25,708 nucleotides of DNA from JAGTRP01 sp035255045 (GTDB taxonomy: Bacteria > Pseudomonadota > Gammaproteobacteria > Burkholderiales > Rhodocyclaceae). A program made the translations under genes and the position numbers. Shown here piece by piece: positions 1-7,345 of this stretch. Within the stretch, counting starts at the first letter, position 1; each line of letters begins with the position of its first letter. The stretch covers positions 1-25,708 of the forward strand of contig DATFAA010000010.1 of assembly GCA_035255045.1 (NCBI GenBank). Direction: 5' to 3'. A model generated the notes under the pieces. It was given only the letters and a program-made list of their open reading frames with translations. It searched no databases and was not told where the DNA came from.

Positions 1-1
1 C

Positions 2-169
2 GCCTTCCAGAAGACCAACCTCAACCTGCGCACCGTCTCCGGCTGGAACATCTACCAGGCCTGGATCGACCACTGGTACGGCGGCACCGGGACCCCGTCC
101 CACAACCTGGCCATGTACCTCGACAACATGGTCGTCGCCAAAAAGTACATCGGCCCCGTGAAGAAGTAA
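2..169 (+). CDS. 3' end of an unidentified protein (partial)
   Basis: An open frame enters from the left edge and stops at TAA 167-169, giving the last 55 residues of a protein. The tail is rich in aromatic residues (GWNIYQAWIDHWYGG, then NLAMYLDNMVVAKKYIGP) and ends in KK. That pattern, and especially the MYLDNMVVAKKYIGP segment, would suit the last beta strands of a concanavalin A/laminin G-like jelly roll, as in some polysaccharide lyases and surface proteins. This is only an impression from a fragment and I do not assign a function. A strong intrinsic terminator follows 22 bases downstream, so this is the last gene of its transcript. It does not overlap the minus-strand regulator beyond the terminator. 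Confidence 0.75.
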   Translation, partial: AFQKTNLNLRTVSGWNIYQAWIDHWYGGTGTPSHNLAMYLDNMVVAKKYIGPVKK

Positions 170-191
170 GGGGAAGCCGCAACCAACCATG

Positions 192-218
192 GGCGGGCCT
201 TCGGGCCCGCCTTTTTTT
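192..218 (+). terminator. Rho-independent terminator of the upstream gene
   Basis: A perfect 8-bp GC stem (GGCGGGCC at 192-199, GGCCCGCC at 204-211) encloses a TTCG tetraloop and is followed directly by seven T (212-218). It ends the plus-strand gene finishing at 169. Read on the minus strand there is no T run after the stem, so it should not efficiently stop transcription from the regulator gene ending at 221. Confidence 0.95.
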
Positions 219-220
219 GC

Positions 221-925
221 CTAGCCCTCGTAGGCCCGCAGCCGGTCCACGTCGTGGATGACCACCTTGCTGCCCTGGACGGAAATCAGCCCCTGGGCGG
301 AGAGGTCCCGCAGGGTGCGGGAGAAATGCTCATGGGTCAGGTTGAGGCGGGAGGCGATGTTGCCCTTGGTGGTGGGAAGAACCACCACTTCCTCCTGGTG
401 GTGCTCGTCCTCGGGGATTTCCCGCAGCAGGTAGCCGATGATGCGCTGGGTGCCGGTCTTGAAGGAGAGGGATTCCACCTCGACGATGAGCTCGTGCAGC
501 CGCATGGACATGCCGGCCAGCATGGCCAGGCGCAGGGGCGGGTCCCGATCCAGTTCCTCGAAGATGACGGCCTTGGAGAAATACAGGAGGTCGGCGTCGG
601 AAACCGCCTGGGCGGCGACGATGTAGTCCTTGTCCGCGAACATCAGGGCTTCGCCGAAGGTATGCCCCGGCCCCAGGATTTCCACCACCTTTTCGCCCCC
701 CTGGGCGGAAACGAAGAGGAGCTTGATCCGGCCGTTGATGATGAGGTGGAAGCCCTCGCAGGGATCACCCTTGTAGAACAGGAAATCGCCCTTGGCGGCC
801 TGGAGGCGCCGGGCTCCCCGGGCCACCCGGGCAAGCTGTTCCGGCCCCAGGCTGGTGAAGAGGGGGACGGTGGCCAGCAGGGGTTCGATCATCTGGGGGC
901 TGTGCACTTTGAATGATGTCTCCAT
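221..925 (-). CDS. Crp/Fnr-family transcriptional regulator, DNR-like
   Basis: This 234-residue protein has a cyclic-nucleotide-type beta-roll sensor domain (about residues 20-135), a long dimerisation helix (about 135-165) and a C-terminal winged helix-turn-helix (about 186-210). The sequence around GEALMFADKDYIVAAQAV and SMRLHELIVEVESLS closely recalls DNR of Pseudomonas aeruginosa, the NO-responsive denitrification regulator. The recognition helix carries E199, S202 and R203, the E-x2-SR signature of proteins that read TTGA(T/C)-N4-(A/G)TCAA. Only one cysteine (C56) is present, so it cannot hold an FNR-type [4Fe-4S] cluster. Haem/NO sensing by analogy to DNR is inference. No good Shine-Dalgarno precedes ATG 925, so the start is not certain. 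It is a candidate to act at the palindrome before tsdB (19565-19582). Confidence 0.88.
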   Translation of the reverse strand: METSFKVHSPQMIEPLLATVPLFTSLGPEQLARVARGARRLQAAKGDFLFYKGDPCEGFHLIINGRIKLLFVSAQGGEKVVEILGPGHTFGEALMFADKDYIVAAQAVSDADLLYFSKAVIFEELDRDPPLRLAMLAGMSMRLHELIVEVESLSFKTGTQRIIGYLLREIPEDEHHQEEVVVLPTTKGNIASRLNLTHEHFSRTLRDLSAQGLISVQGSKVVIHDVDRLRAYEG

Positions 926-1047
926 GAAAAGGCGGGGTTTCTCTTTGGCATCGACAGGTTAGATGCGGGCCCCATACCCTTGTTCCGATTCGCCCGCCCA
1001 TCGGGTGGGGCATTTACACGGGCTATACTGGACCAATATTCCAACCC

Positions 1048-1053
1048 GGAGAA
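1048..1053 (+). promoter_or_regulatory. Ribosome binding site fixing the GTG start of the methyltransferase
   Basis: GGAGAA lies five bases before GTG 1059. The open frame extends upstream to ATG 963, but that extension has no conserved content and no comparable ribosome binding site, so this site decides the start. Confidence 0.6.
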
Positions 1054-1058
1054 CGACC

Positions 1059-1694
1059 GTGAATCACGAGACCCATTGGAGCACGAGATATCGCCAAGCT
1101 GGTGAGGATTATTTGTTCGGCAAGGCGCCGGCACGCTTCCTGGAGCACCGGGCCCGCCTCTTCGAGAGCGGCCGCACCGCCCTGTCGGTGGCCGACGGGG
1201 AGGGGCGCAACTCGGTCTGGCTGGCCGAGCAGGGGCTCGACGTGACGGCGGTGGAAATCTCCCCGGTGGGGGTCGAGAAGGCCCGCCGGCTGGCAGCGGG
1301 GAAGGGCGTCGAAGTGCGCTTCGAACTGGGGGATGTGCTCTCCCCGGAGTGGCCGCCGGCTGCCGACAAGGGGAGCTACGACTGGGTGGTGGGCGTATTC
1401 ATCCAGTTCGCCGGCCCCCAGGAGCGGCCCCGGTTGTTCCAGGCCATGAAGGAGGCGACGGCCCCCGGTGGCCACATCCTCCTCCTCGGCTACACCCCGA
1501 AGCAGCTGGAGTACCGCACCGGCGGGCCTTCGGCCGTGGAGAACCTGTACACCCCCGAACTGCTCCGCTCGGCCTTCGCTGACTGGACCCTGGAGGAACT
1601 GGTGGAGTACGAGGACGACATCGCCGAGGGCGCCGGCCACCGGGGCCGCTCGGCCCTCATCGGCCTGGTGGCGCGGAACCCGCGGGTCAGCTGA
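1059..1694 (+). CDS. Class I SAM-dependent methyltransferase
   Basis: The protein has 211 residues from GTG 1059. It begins with HETHWSTRYRQAGEDYLFG, the usual opening of small TehB/thiopurine-methyltransferase-like enzymes that act on soluble molecules. The SAM-binding loop appears as ALSVADGEGRNSVWLAEQG (a D-x-G-x-G-R-N variant of motif I), followed by VTAVEIS, whose acidic residue should bind the ribose. DWVVGVFIQF and GGHILLLGY are the later Rossmann strands. The substrate cannot be read from the sequence; tellurite or a thiol/chalcogen compound is possible by family resemblance. A TATACT box at 1024-1029 could be its -10 element, though no matching -35 is clear. The gene is divergent from the DNR-like regulator, and the inverted repeat at 1705-1730 begins 11 bases after its stop. 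Confidence 0.85.
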   Translation: MNHETHWSTRYRQAGEDYLFGKAPARFLEHRARLFESGRTALSVADGEGRNSVWLAEQGLDVTAVEISPVGVEKARRLAAGKGVEVRFELGDVLSPEWPPAADKGSYDWVVGVFIQFAGPQERPRLFQAMKEATAPGGHILLLGYTPKQLEYRTGGPSAVENLYTPELLRSAFADWTLEELVEYEDDIAEGAGHRGRSALIGLVARNPRVS

Positions 1695-1704
1695 CAGCCG
1701 CCCC

Positions 1705-1730
1705 GGGCATAGGGAAAAATCCCTATGCCC
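1705..1730 (+). promoter_or_regulatory. 26-bp inverted repeat upstream of ttrB, candidate TtrR operator (or terminator)
   Basis: Two perfect 11-bp arms, GGGCATAGGGA (1705-1715) and TCCCTATGCCC (1720-1730), flank AAAA. The centre is about 88 bases upstream of the ttrB start, a usual place for an activator site. A two-fold symmetric site would suit a dimeric FixJ/LuxR-type response regulator such as TtrR. Alternatively the RNA hairpin, followed by the T-rich stretch TCGTCTTTTCTTCC, could be a terminator for the methyltransferase. The U tract is interrupted, so I favour an operator, possibly serving both roles. Confidence 0.5.
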
Positions 1731-1764
1731 GTCGTCTTTTCTTCCAATTTCCGCCGTATCTCCC

Positions 1765-1783
1765 CGGGCCTACCATGGGCCCG
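1765..1783 (+). repeat. Short inverted repeat in the ttrB leader
   Basis: CGGGCC (1765-1770) and GGCCCG (1778-1783) are 6-bp inverted arms around TACCATG. TACCAT at 1771-1776 could be a weak -10 box, which would place the 1705-1730 repeat near position -65. In the transcript it could form a small hairpin before the ttrB ribosome binding site. Its function is unknown. Confidence 0.3.
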
Positions 1784-1793
1784 TCATCAAAAC

Positions 1794-1799
1794 AGGGAG
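1794..1799 (+). promoter_or_regulatory. ttrB: Ribosome binding site fixing the ttrB start
   Basis: AGGGAG lies six bases before ATG 1806. The frame also opens at ATG 1725, but that codon lies inside the inverted repeat, and starting there would bury the twin-arginine signal behind 27 unrelated residues. Confidence 0.75.
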
Positions 1800-1805
1800 T
1801 TCGGC

Positions 1806-2534
1806 ATGAAAGACCAACCGGATCTATCCCGGCGCAAGTTCTTTTCGTTGCTGCCGGCCGTCAGCGCCGGCCTGGCCATACCGGCCACGGCCGCCGCCGG
1901 GGAGCAGGGCCCCCACTGGGGCATGCTGGTCGATACCCGCCGCTGCATCGGCTGCCAGGCCTGCACCATGGGCTGCGCCATGGAGAACGCGCTGCCCGAG
2001 GGGCAGTTCCGCACCGTCGTCGCCACCTACGCCGTCAGCACGCCGGAAGGCAAGACCGGCCTCGCGGTGGTGCCGCGCCTCTGCAACCACTGCGATGAGC
2101 CGCCCTGCATCCCCGTCTGCCCGGTGGGCGCCACCTTCAAGGGCAAGGACGGCGTCGTCCTGGTGGATGGCGATCGCTGCGTCGGCTGCGCCTACTGCGT
2201 CCAGGCCTGTCCCTTCGAGGCCCGCTTCATCAACCACCACACCGGCAAGGCTGACAAGTGCACCTTCTGCAGCCACCGCCTCGAAGCCGGCCTGTTGCCC
2301 GCCTGCGTCGAGACCTGCGTCGGCGGCGCCCGCATCTTCGGTGACCTCAACAACCCGGAGAGCGACATCAGCCGCCGGCTCAAGGCCGCCGAGGGCAAGA
2401 CCCGGGTGCTGAAGCCGGAAGCCGGCACCCAGCCGCGGGTCTATTACATCGGCCTCGACGAACAACTGGACGGCCGCGTCGACGGCGTCTCCGCCGCCGA
2501 CATGATGTGGCGGCCCAACCATCAGGGAGGATGA
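1806..2534 (+). CDS. ttrB: Tetrathionate reductase subunit B, four-cluster ferredoxin
   Basis: This 242-residue periplasmic electron-transfer subunit should carry electrons from TtrC to TtrA. It opens with a twin-arginine signal (SRRKFF at residues 8-13, hydrophobic stretch to about 32), so it is exported folded. Sixteen cysteines form the four [4Fe-4S] binding sets of this family: C47/50/53/57, C93/96/101/105, C125/128/131/135 and C152/155/167/171. It belongs to the DmsB/PhsB/NrfC/TtrB superfamily; the assignment to tetrathionate rests on the unmistakable TtrA downstream. The stop overlaps the ribosome binding region of ttrC, whose start follows two bases later, so ttrB, ttrC and ttrA form one operon. 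The order B-C-A is the same as in Salmonella. Confidence 0.95.
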   Translation: MKDQPDLSRRKFFSLLPAVSAGLAIPATAAAGEQGPHWGMLVDTRRCIGCQACTMGCAMENALPEGQFRTVVATYAVSTPEGKTGLAVVPRLCNHCDEPPCIPVCPVGATFKGKDGVVLVDGDRCVGCAYCVQACPFEARFINHHTGKADKCTFCSHRLEAGLLPACVETCVGGARIFGDLNNPESDISRRLKAAEGKTRVLKPEAGTQPRVYYIGLDEQLDGRVDGVSAADMMWRPNHQGG

Positions 2535-2536
2535 CC

Positions 2537-3604
2537 ATGAACACCACCGTCGAGATCTTCGGCTATGCCCGCGAACCCGGCTGGCTGCCCTCGGCCGTCC
2601 AGTACTTCTTCCTGATCGGCGTCTCCATCGGCGCCTTCTTCCTCTCCCTGCCCGGCCTGGTGTGGGGCAGGGCGGAGTGGCGGGGCGTCTCCCGCCGGGC
2701 CCTGCTGGCGGCCCTGGTCTGCGGCCTGACGGCGCCGGTGGCGCTCCTGGCCGACCTGCACCAGCCCGGCCGCTTCCTCAATTTCTACCTGCACCCCAAC
2801 TTCGGATCATGGATGGCCTGGGGCTCCTTCTTCATCCCCATCTACCTCTTCGGCCTGCTGCTCTACGCCTGGCTCTGCCTGCGGCCCCGTCTGGCCGTCC
2901 TGGCCGGGGAGGGCGGTCCCCTGGCCCCGATCTACCGCACCCTGGCCTACGGCGGCTACCGCAATGCCGGCGCCATCCGCGCCGCCGCCCTGGTGGCCGG
3001 GGTCGGCGCCCTGACCGTGCTGCTCTACACCGGCATGGAGATGATGGTGATCGGCGCCCGCTCCCTGTGGCATACCCCGGTGCTGCCCCTGCTCTATGCC
3101 GTCACCGCCGTCACCGGCGGCCTCGGCATGACGGGCCTGTTCGAGGCCGCCAACGGCAGGTCCGCCGCCGCCCCGGTGCTGAACCGCTGGCTGGAGCGCT
3201 GCCAGTGGCTGACCCTGGCGCTGCTCGGCGTCTGGCTGGTACTGGGCTTCACCGGCCTCTCCACTGCCGCGGCGGAAGCCCTGGCCGCCATGAACGGCTC
3301 CCTCGGCTGGCTGGCCTCCTTCGCCTGGCTCATCGCCAGCATCCTGGCCATCCTGTGGGCGGCCCGCCGTCCCGGCAGCCTGTTGCTGCTGGCCCTGTTC
3401 GCCCTGCAACTGGCCTGGACGGTGCGCTGGATCGTCTTCATGGGCGGTCAGGCCCTGGCCAAGATCGGCGCCGCCACCTACGCCTACTCGGTCAGCCTGA
3501 CCCCGGACAGCCTGCTCGGCATCCTCGGCACCGCCGGCCTCTGTCTCGTCCTTTACATCGTCCTGACCAGCCTCGTCCCCTGGGACGATTCCGCTGAAGC
3601 CTGA
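2537..3604 (+). CDS. ttrC: Tetrathionate reductase subunit C, NrfD-type quinol dehydrogenase
   Basis: This 355-residue integral membrane protein should anchor TtrAB to the periplasmic face of the inner membrane and oxidise quinol. About nine hydrophobic segments can be seen, beginning with SAVQYFFLIGVSIGAFFLSL near residue 20. The loop ADLHQPGRFLNFYLHP after the second or third segment is typical of the NrfD/PsrC family and probably lines the quinol site. The start at 2537 is chosen for the strong GGAGG just upstream and because the frame's earlier ATG at 2507 lies inside ttrB. The length matches Salmonella TtrC (about 340 residues). ttrA begins 11 bases downstream. Confidence 0.93.
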   Translation: MNTTVEIFGYAREPGWLPSAVQYFFLIGVSIGAFFLSLPGLVWGRAEWRGVSRRALLAALVCGLTAPVALLADLHQPGRFLNFYLHPNFGSWMAWGSFFIPIYLFGLLLYAWLCLRPRLAVLAGEGGPLAPIYRTLAYGGYRNAGAIRAAALVAGVGALTVLLYTGMEMMVIGARSLWHTPVLPLLYAVTAVTGGLGMTGLFEAANGRSAAAPVLNRWLERCQWLTLALLGVWLVLGFTGLSTAAAEALAAMNGSLGWLASFAWLIASILAILWAARRPGSLLLLALFALQLAWTVRWIVFMGGQALAKIGAATYAYSVSLTPDSLLGILGTAGLCLVLYIVLTSLVPWDDSAEA

Positions 3605-3615
3605 GGAGTTCCGTC

Positions 3616-6600
3616 ATGAAAATCAGCAAGCGTCGTCAAATCCTCGCCCTGGGCGGCGTCGCCGCCTTCGCCGCCGGCTACTCGGAAACCGCCGGCCGCA
3701 TGGTGGGCAAGCTCCTCGGCCACGATGCTCCCAAGCACAAGACCGCCGGCGATGCTCCGGCTCCCGAGTTCCGCGTCGACAGCCAGGGCAAGCTGGAGGT
3801 GAATCCGGCCCAGCAGGTGAGCTACACCACCTGCCTCGGCTGCACCACCATGTGCGGCGTGCGGGTACGCATCGACCGCCAGTCCGGCAAGGTCCTGCGG
3901 GTGGCGGGCAATCCCTACAGCCCCCTGTCCACCGACCCCCACCTGCCCATGAAGGCCAGCGTGCGGGAAAGCTTCATCGCCATCTCCGCCTTGAACGGCA
4001 AGGGACTGGAAGGCCGCTCCACCGCCTGCGGCCGGGGCAACGCCGTGGCCCAGCAGATCGATTCCCCCTACCGGGTGCTGACTCCCCTGAAGCGGGTCGG
4101 CCCCCGCAACGGCGGCCAGTGGGAGCCCATCCCCTTCGCCCAACTGGTCAAGGAACTGACGGAGGGCGGCAACCTGTTCGGGGAGGGCCATGTGGAAGGC
4201 CTCGGCTCCCTGCGCGACCTCAAGACCCCCATCGATCCCGCCAAGCCCGAGCTGGGGCCGCGGGTGAACCAGGTGGCCGTGCTCTCCAGCGTCAATGACG
4301 GCCGGGAAAGCTTTGCCCGCCGCTTCTTCCAGAAGTCCTACGGCACCACCAATTTCTTCGGCCACGGCTCCTACTGCGGCGGCGCCTACCGCTCCGGCGC
4401 CGGCGCCCTGTTCGGGGACTTGAAGCGCCTGCCCCACGGCAAGCCCGACTTCGCCAATGCCGAGTTCGTGCTCTTCGTCGGCACCGCCCCCGGCCAGGCC
4501 GGCAATCCCTTCAAGCGCCAGGGCACCCTGGTCGCCAAGGCCCGCACCCAGGGCAAGCTATCCTACGTGGTGGTGGACCCGGTCCTCACCCACGCCGACA
4601 ACCGGGCCTCCGGCGACCGCGGCCGCTGGCTGCCCATCCGCCCCGGCACCGACGGCGCCCTGGCCATGGCCATCATCCGCTGGCTGTTCGAGAACGAGCG
4701 CATCGACAGCCGCTACCTGGGCTTCCCCAACGAGGCGGTGGCCAAGGAGAACGGCGAGCCTTCCTTCTCCAACGCCACCCACCTGGTGGTGGTCGAACCC
4801 GGCCATCCCCGGGAGGGCCGCATGCTGCGCGCCTCCGACCTCGGAGCCGAGATTCCCGAGGACAAGCGCTACAAGGACGAGGACGCCTTCGTCTGCCTGG
4901 ACGAGGCCGGCAAGCCGGTGTTCCACACCCAGGCCAAGGGCCCCGCCCAGCTCTTCGTGGACTCCACCCTGGCGGCGGGCGGCAAGGACATCCGGGTCAA
5001 GTCGTCCCTGCAGCTCCTGAAGGAAGAAGCCCTGCGCCTCGACCTGGCCGGCTACGCCGACGCCTGCGGCATCCCGGCCGACACCCTGGCGGCCCTCAGC
5101 AAGGAGCTTTCGTCCCACGGCAAGCGGGCCTCGGTCATCGCCCACGGCGGCATGATGAGCGGCAGCGGCTTCTACAATGCCTACGCCCTCATGAGCATCA
5201 ACGCGCTGCTGGGCAACGTGAACTGGAAGGGCGGCATGGTGGCCAACGGCGGCGGCTTCAAGTTCGACGGCGAAGGGCCGCGCTACAACCTGGACACCTT
5301 CCCGGGCATGGTCAAGACCAGCGGCACCCCCCTGGGGCGCAACGTGCCCTACGAGAAGACCACCGAGTTCGCCGACCGCAAGGCCGCCGGCAAGAAGCCT
5401 TACCCGGCCCCGGCCCCCTGGTTCCCCAACGCCCCCGGGCTGACCACCGAGCTGTTGCCCGGCGCCATGGCCGGCTATCCCTACAGCCTCAAGGCCCTGG
5501 TGCTGTGGTCCTCCAATCCCCTCTACGGCATTCCCGGGCTGCGCAACAGGATCGCCAAGGACCTCGCCGACCCGCGGAAGCTGCCCCTCATCATCTCGGT
5601 GGACCCGTTCATCAACGAGAGCAACGCCTTCGCCGACTACATCGTCCCCGACTCCCTCATGTACGAGAGCTGGGGCTGGGTGGCGCCCTGGAACGGCGTC
5701 CCCACCAAGTCCATGGGCGCCCGCTGGCCGGTGATCGAGCCCAAGGCCGACAAGACCCCGGACGGACGGGCCATCGGCATGGAGACTTTCTTCATCGCCC
5801 TGGCCAAGGCCATGGGCCTGCCCGGTTTCGGCGCCGATGCCATCCAGGACGCGGAGGGCAAGACCTATGCCCTGAATGGCCCGGAGGACTGGTACCTGCG
5901 GGGCGGCGCCAACATCGCCTGGCTCGGCAAGGAGCCGGTGGCCGACGCCACGTCCGAGGACCTGGTGCTGTCAGGCGTCGAGCGCCTGCGCCCCGTGCTG
6001 GAAGCGACCCTGAAGCCCGAGGAGGTGGCCAAGGTTGGCTTCCTGTTGAGCCGGGGCGGCCGCTACCAGCCCGGCAAGGATGCCTACGACGAGGACAACC
6101 CGGAGTGGATGCGCAACCAGATGAAGGCGATGTGCCACCTGTGGAACGAGAATGTGGGCGGCTCCAAGAACAGCCTCTCGGGCAAGCGCAACCGCGGCTG
6201 CGCCACCTGGATGGAGCCTTCCTTCGCCGACGGCACGCCGGTGCGCAAGGTCTATCCGGCCAAGGAGTGGCCCCTGGAGCTAGTGAGCTACAAGTCGGCC
6301 CTGCAGAACCCGTACTCCATCGGCGCCACCCGGCTCCTCGGCCTGCACCCCGAGAATCCCGTCCTCATCCACCCGGATGACGCCCGGCGCCTCCACCTGG
6401 AGATGGGGGACCTGGTGGAAATCGCCACGCCGGGGGGCAGCCTCAAGGCCCGGGTCATGGTCCATGCCGGCATCGCCCGGGGAGTCGCCGCCTTCGAGCA
6501 CGGCTTCGGCCACCGGGAACTGGGGGCCCGCGCCCACCGCATCGGCAACGGCCGCCAGCCGGAGGACAGCCGCATCGCGGCGGGGGTCAATCTCAACGAC

Positions 6601-6705
6601 ATCGGCCTCATCGACCCCACCCGGCCGGACAAGGCCCCCTGGGTGGACGCCATCGCCGGCACCTCGGTGCGCAACGGCCTGCCTGCCACCATCCGCCGGG
6701 GCTGA
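3616..6705 (+). CDS. ttrA: Tetrathionate reductase catalytic subunit A, molybdopterin enzyme
   Basis: This 1029-residue catalytic subunit should reduce tetrathionate to two thiosulfates at a bis-MGD molybdenum centre in the periplasm. A Tat-like signal (SKRRQILALGG) opens the protein. The [4Fe-4S] cluster ligands are C73, C76, C80 and C138 (CLGCTTMCG, then TACGRG). The likely Mo ligand is C254 in GHGSYCGGAYRSG, which matches the AYCGLAYRAG segment of Salmonella TtrA as I recall it. Other strong matches to TtrA are GNLFGEGHVEGL, GNPFKRQ, AHGGMMSGSGFYNA, the NESNAFADYIVPD segment and the end GLPATIRRG. The length is also right (Salmonella TtrA is about 1020 residues). The ribosome binding site is GAGGAG before ATG 3616. 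The gene ends seven bases from the convergent ttrR. Confidence 0.96.
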   Translation: MKISKRRQILALGGVAAFAAGYSETAGRMVGKLLGHDAPKHKTAGDAPAPEFRVDSQGKLEVNPAQQVSYTTCLGCTTMCGVRVRIDRQSGKVLRVAGNPYSPLSTDPHLPMKASVRESFIAISALNGKGLEGRSTACGRGNAVAQQIDSPYRVLTPLKRVGPRNGGQWEPIPFAQLVKELTEGGNLFGEGHVEGLGSLRDLKTPIDPAKPELGPRVNQVAVLSSVNDGRESFARRFFQKSYGTTNFFGHGSYCGGAYRSGAGALFGDLKRLPHGKPDFANAEFVLFVGTAPGQAGNPFKRQGTLVAKARTQGKLSYVVVDPVLTHADNRASGDRGRWLPIRPGTDGALAMAIIRWLFENERIDSRYLGFPNEAVAKENGEPSFSNATHLVVVEPGHPREGRMLRASDLGAEIPEDKRYKDEDAFVCLDEAGKPVFHTQAKGPAQLFVDSTLAAGGKDIRVKSSLQLLKEEALRLDLAGYADACGIPADTLAALSKELSSHGKRASVIAHGGMMSGSGFYNAYALMSINALLGNVNWKGGMVANGGGFKFDGEGPRYNLDTFPGMVKTSGTPLGRNVPYEKTTEFADRKAAGKKPYPAPAPWFPNAPGLTTELLPGAMAGYPYSLKALVLWSSNPLYGIPGLRNRIAKDLADPRKLPLIISVDPFINESNAFADYIVPDSLMYESWGWVAPWNGVPTKSMGARWPVIEPKADKTPDGRAIGMETFFIALAKAMGLPGFGADAIQDAEGKTYALNGPEDWYLRGGANIAWLGKEPVADATSEDLVLSGVERLRPVLEATLKPEEVAKVGFLLSRGGRYQPGKDAYDEDNPEWMRNQMKAMCHLWNENVGGSKNSLSGKRNRGCATWMEPSFADGTPVRKVYPAKEWPLELVSYKSALQNPYSIGATRLLGLHPENPVLIHPDDARRLHLEMGDLVEIATPGGSLKARVMVHAGIARGVAAFEHGFGHRELGARAHRIGNGRQPEDSRIAAGVNLNDIGLIDPTRPDKAPWVDAIAGTSVRNGLPATIRRG

Positions 6706-6716
6706 CGGAGCGTCAG
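6702..6716. repeat. Dyad joining the ttrA and ttrR stop codons
   Basis: CTGACG (6702-6707) and CGTCAG (6711-6716) form a perfect 6-bp inverted repeat with a GAG loop. The TGA stop of ttrA lies in the left arm and the TGA stop of ttrR lies in the right arm. There is no T run on either side, so at best it is a weak bidirectional terminator. Confidence 0.4.
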
Positions 6717-7345
6717 TCCAAGGCCGTCGGGTCGGCCCGCAGCATGAGGCGGGCCAATTCGGCGGCCGAGGACACCCCGGCCTTCTCCATGACATGCTGA
6801 CGGTGGATATGCACCGTCTTCTCGCTGATGCCCAGGGCGGCGGCGATGAGCTTGTTGGGCTGCCCCTGGGCCACCAGGCGGGCGACTTCCTGTTCCCGGG
6901 GTGACAGGCCGGCCAGGGCGCTGCCCGCCACGTTCCTTTTGCGGGCTGCCTCCAGGGCCTCGGCGCTGCGGCGGATGGCCGCCGCCACGGCATCCAGCAC
7001 CACCTGGTCCTTGAAGGGCTTCTCGATGAAGTCGCTGGCCCCGGACTTCATGGCCTGCACCGCCATGGAAACGTCGGCGTGGCCGGTCATGAACAGGATG
7101 GGCAGGGCAATCCCGCGCTCCCGCAGCACCTGCTGCAGCTCCAGGCCGCTCATGGCCGGCATGCGGATGTCCAGGAGCAGGCAGGCGGGCTGGGCGGGCG
7201 GGGCGGCGACGGCCAGGAATTCCTCGGCCGAGGCATGGAGCTGCACCCGCCAGCCGACGGATTCCAGCAGGAAACGCAGGGAGCGGCGCAGGCCGGGGTC
7301 GTCGTCCACCACATGGACGAGGCAGTCTTCAGGCTGAAGGTTCAT
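6713..7345 (-). CDS. ttrR: Tetrathionate response regulator TtrR, FixJ type
   Basis: This 210-residue regulator has an N-terminal receiver domain and a C-terminal LuxR/FixJ helix-turn-helix. The receiver shows the acidic pair D14/D15, the phospho-acceptor D59 (CLLLDIRMP), the switch threonine in LFMTGHADV and the lysine in FIEKPF. The DNA-binding part is the canonical LSPREQEVARLVAQG and KTVHIHRQHVMEK. It should be phosphorylated by TtrS and activate ttrBCA. The start at 7345 is chosen because it opens directly onto the receiver domain; the frame continues upstream only as the opposite phase of ttrS. It overlaps the end of ttrS by 17 bases, which suggests translational coupling. It converges with ttrA. 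Confidence 0.93.
   Translation of the reverse strand: MNLQPEDCLVHVVDDDPGLRRSLRFLLESVGWRVQLHASAEEFLAVAAPPAQPACLLLDIRMPAMSGLELQQVLRERGIALPILFMTGHADVSMAVQAMKSGASDFIEKPFKDQVVLDAVAAAIRRSAEALEAARKRNVAGSALAGLSPREQEVARLVAQGQPNKLIAAALGISEKTVHIHRQHVMEKAGVSSAAELARLMLRADPTALD

Noticed and set aside
1695..1805. An FNR/DNR box before ttrB
   Set aside because: No TTGA-N6-TCAA sequence is present in this interval; the only strong symmetric site is the GGGCATAGGGA repeat, which has a different sequence.
3616..6705. Assignment of the molybdoenzyme as an arsenate, thiosulfate or polysulfide reductase
   Set aside because: Length, the cysteine ligand context and many segments match tetrathionate reductase TtrA, and ttrS/ttrR adjoin it.
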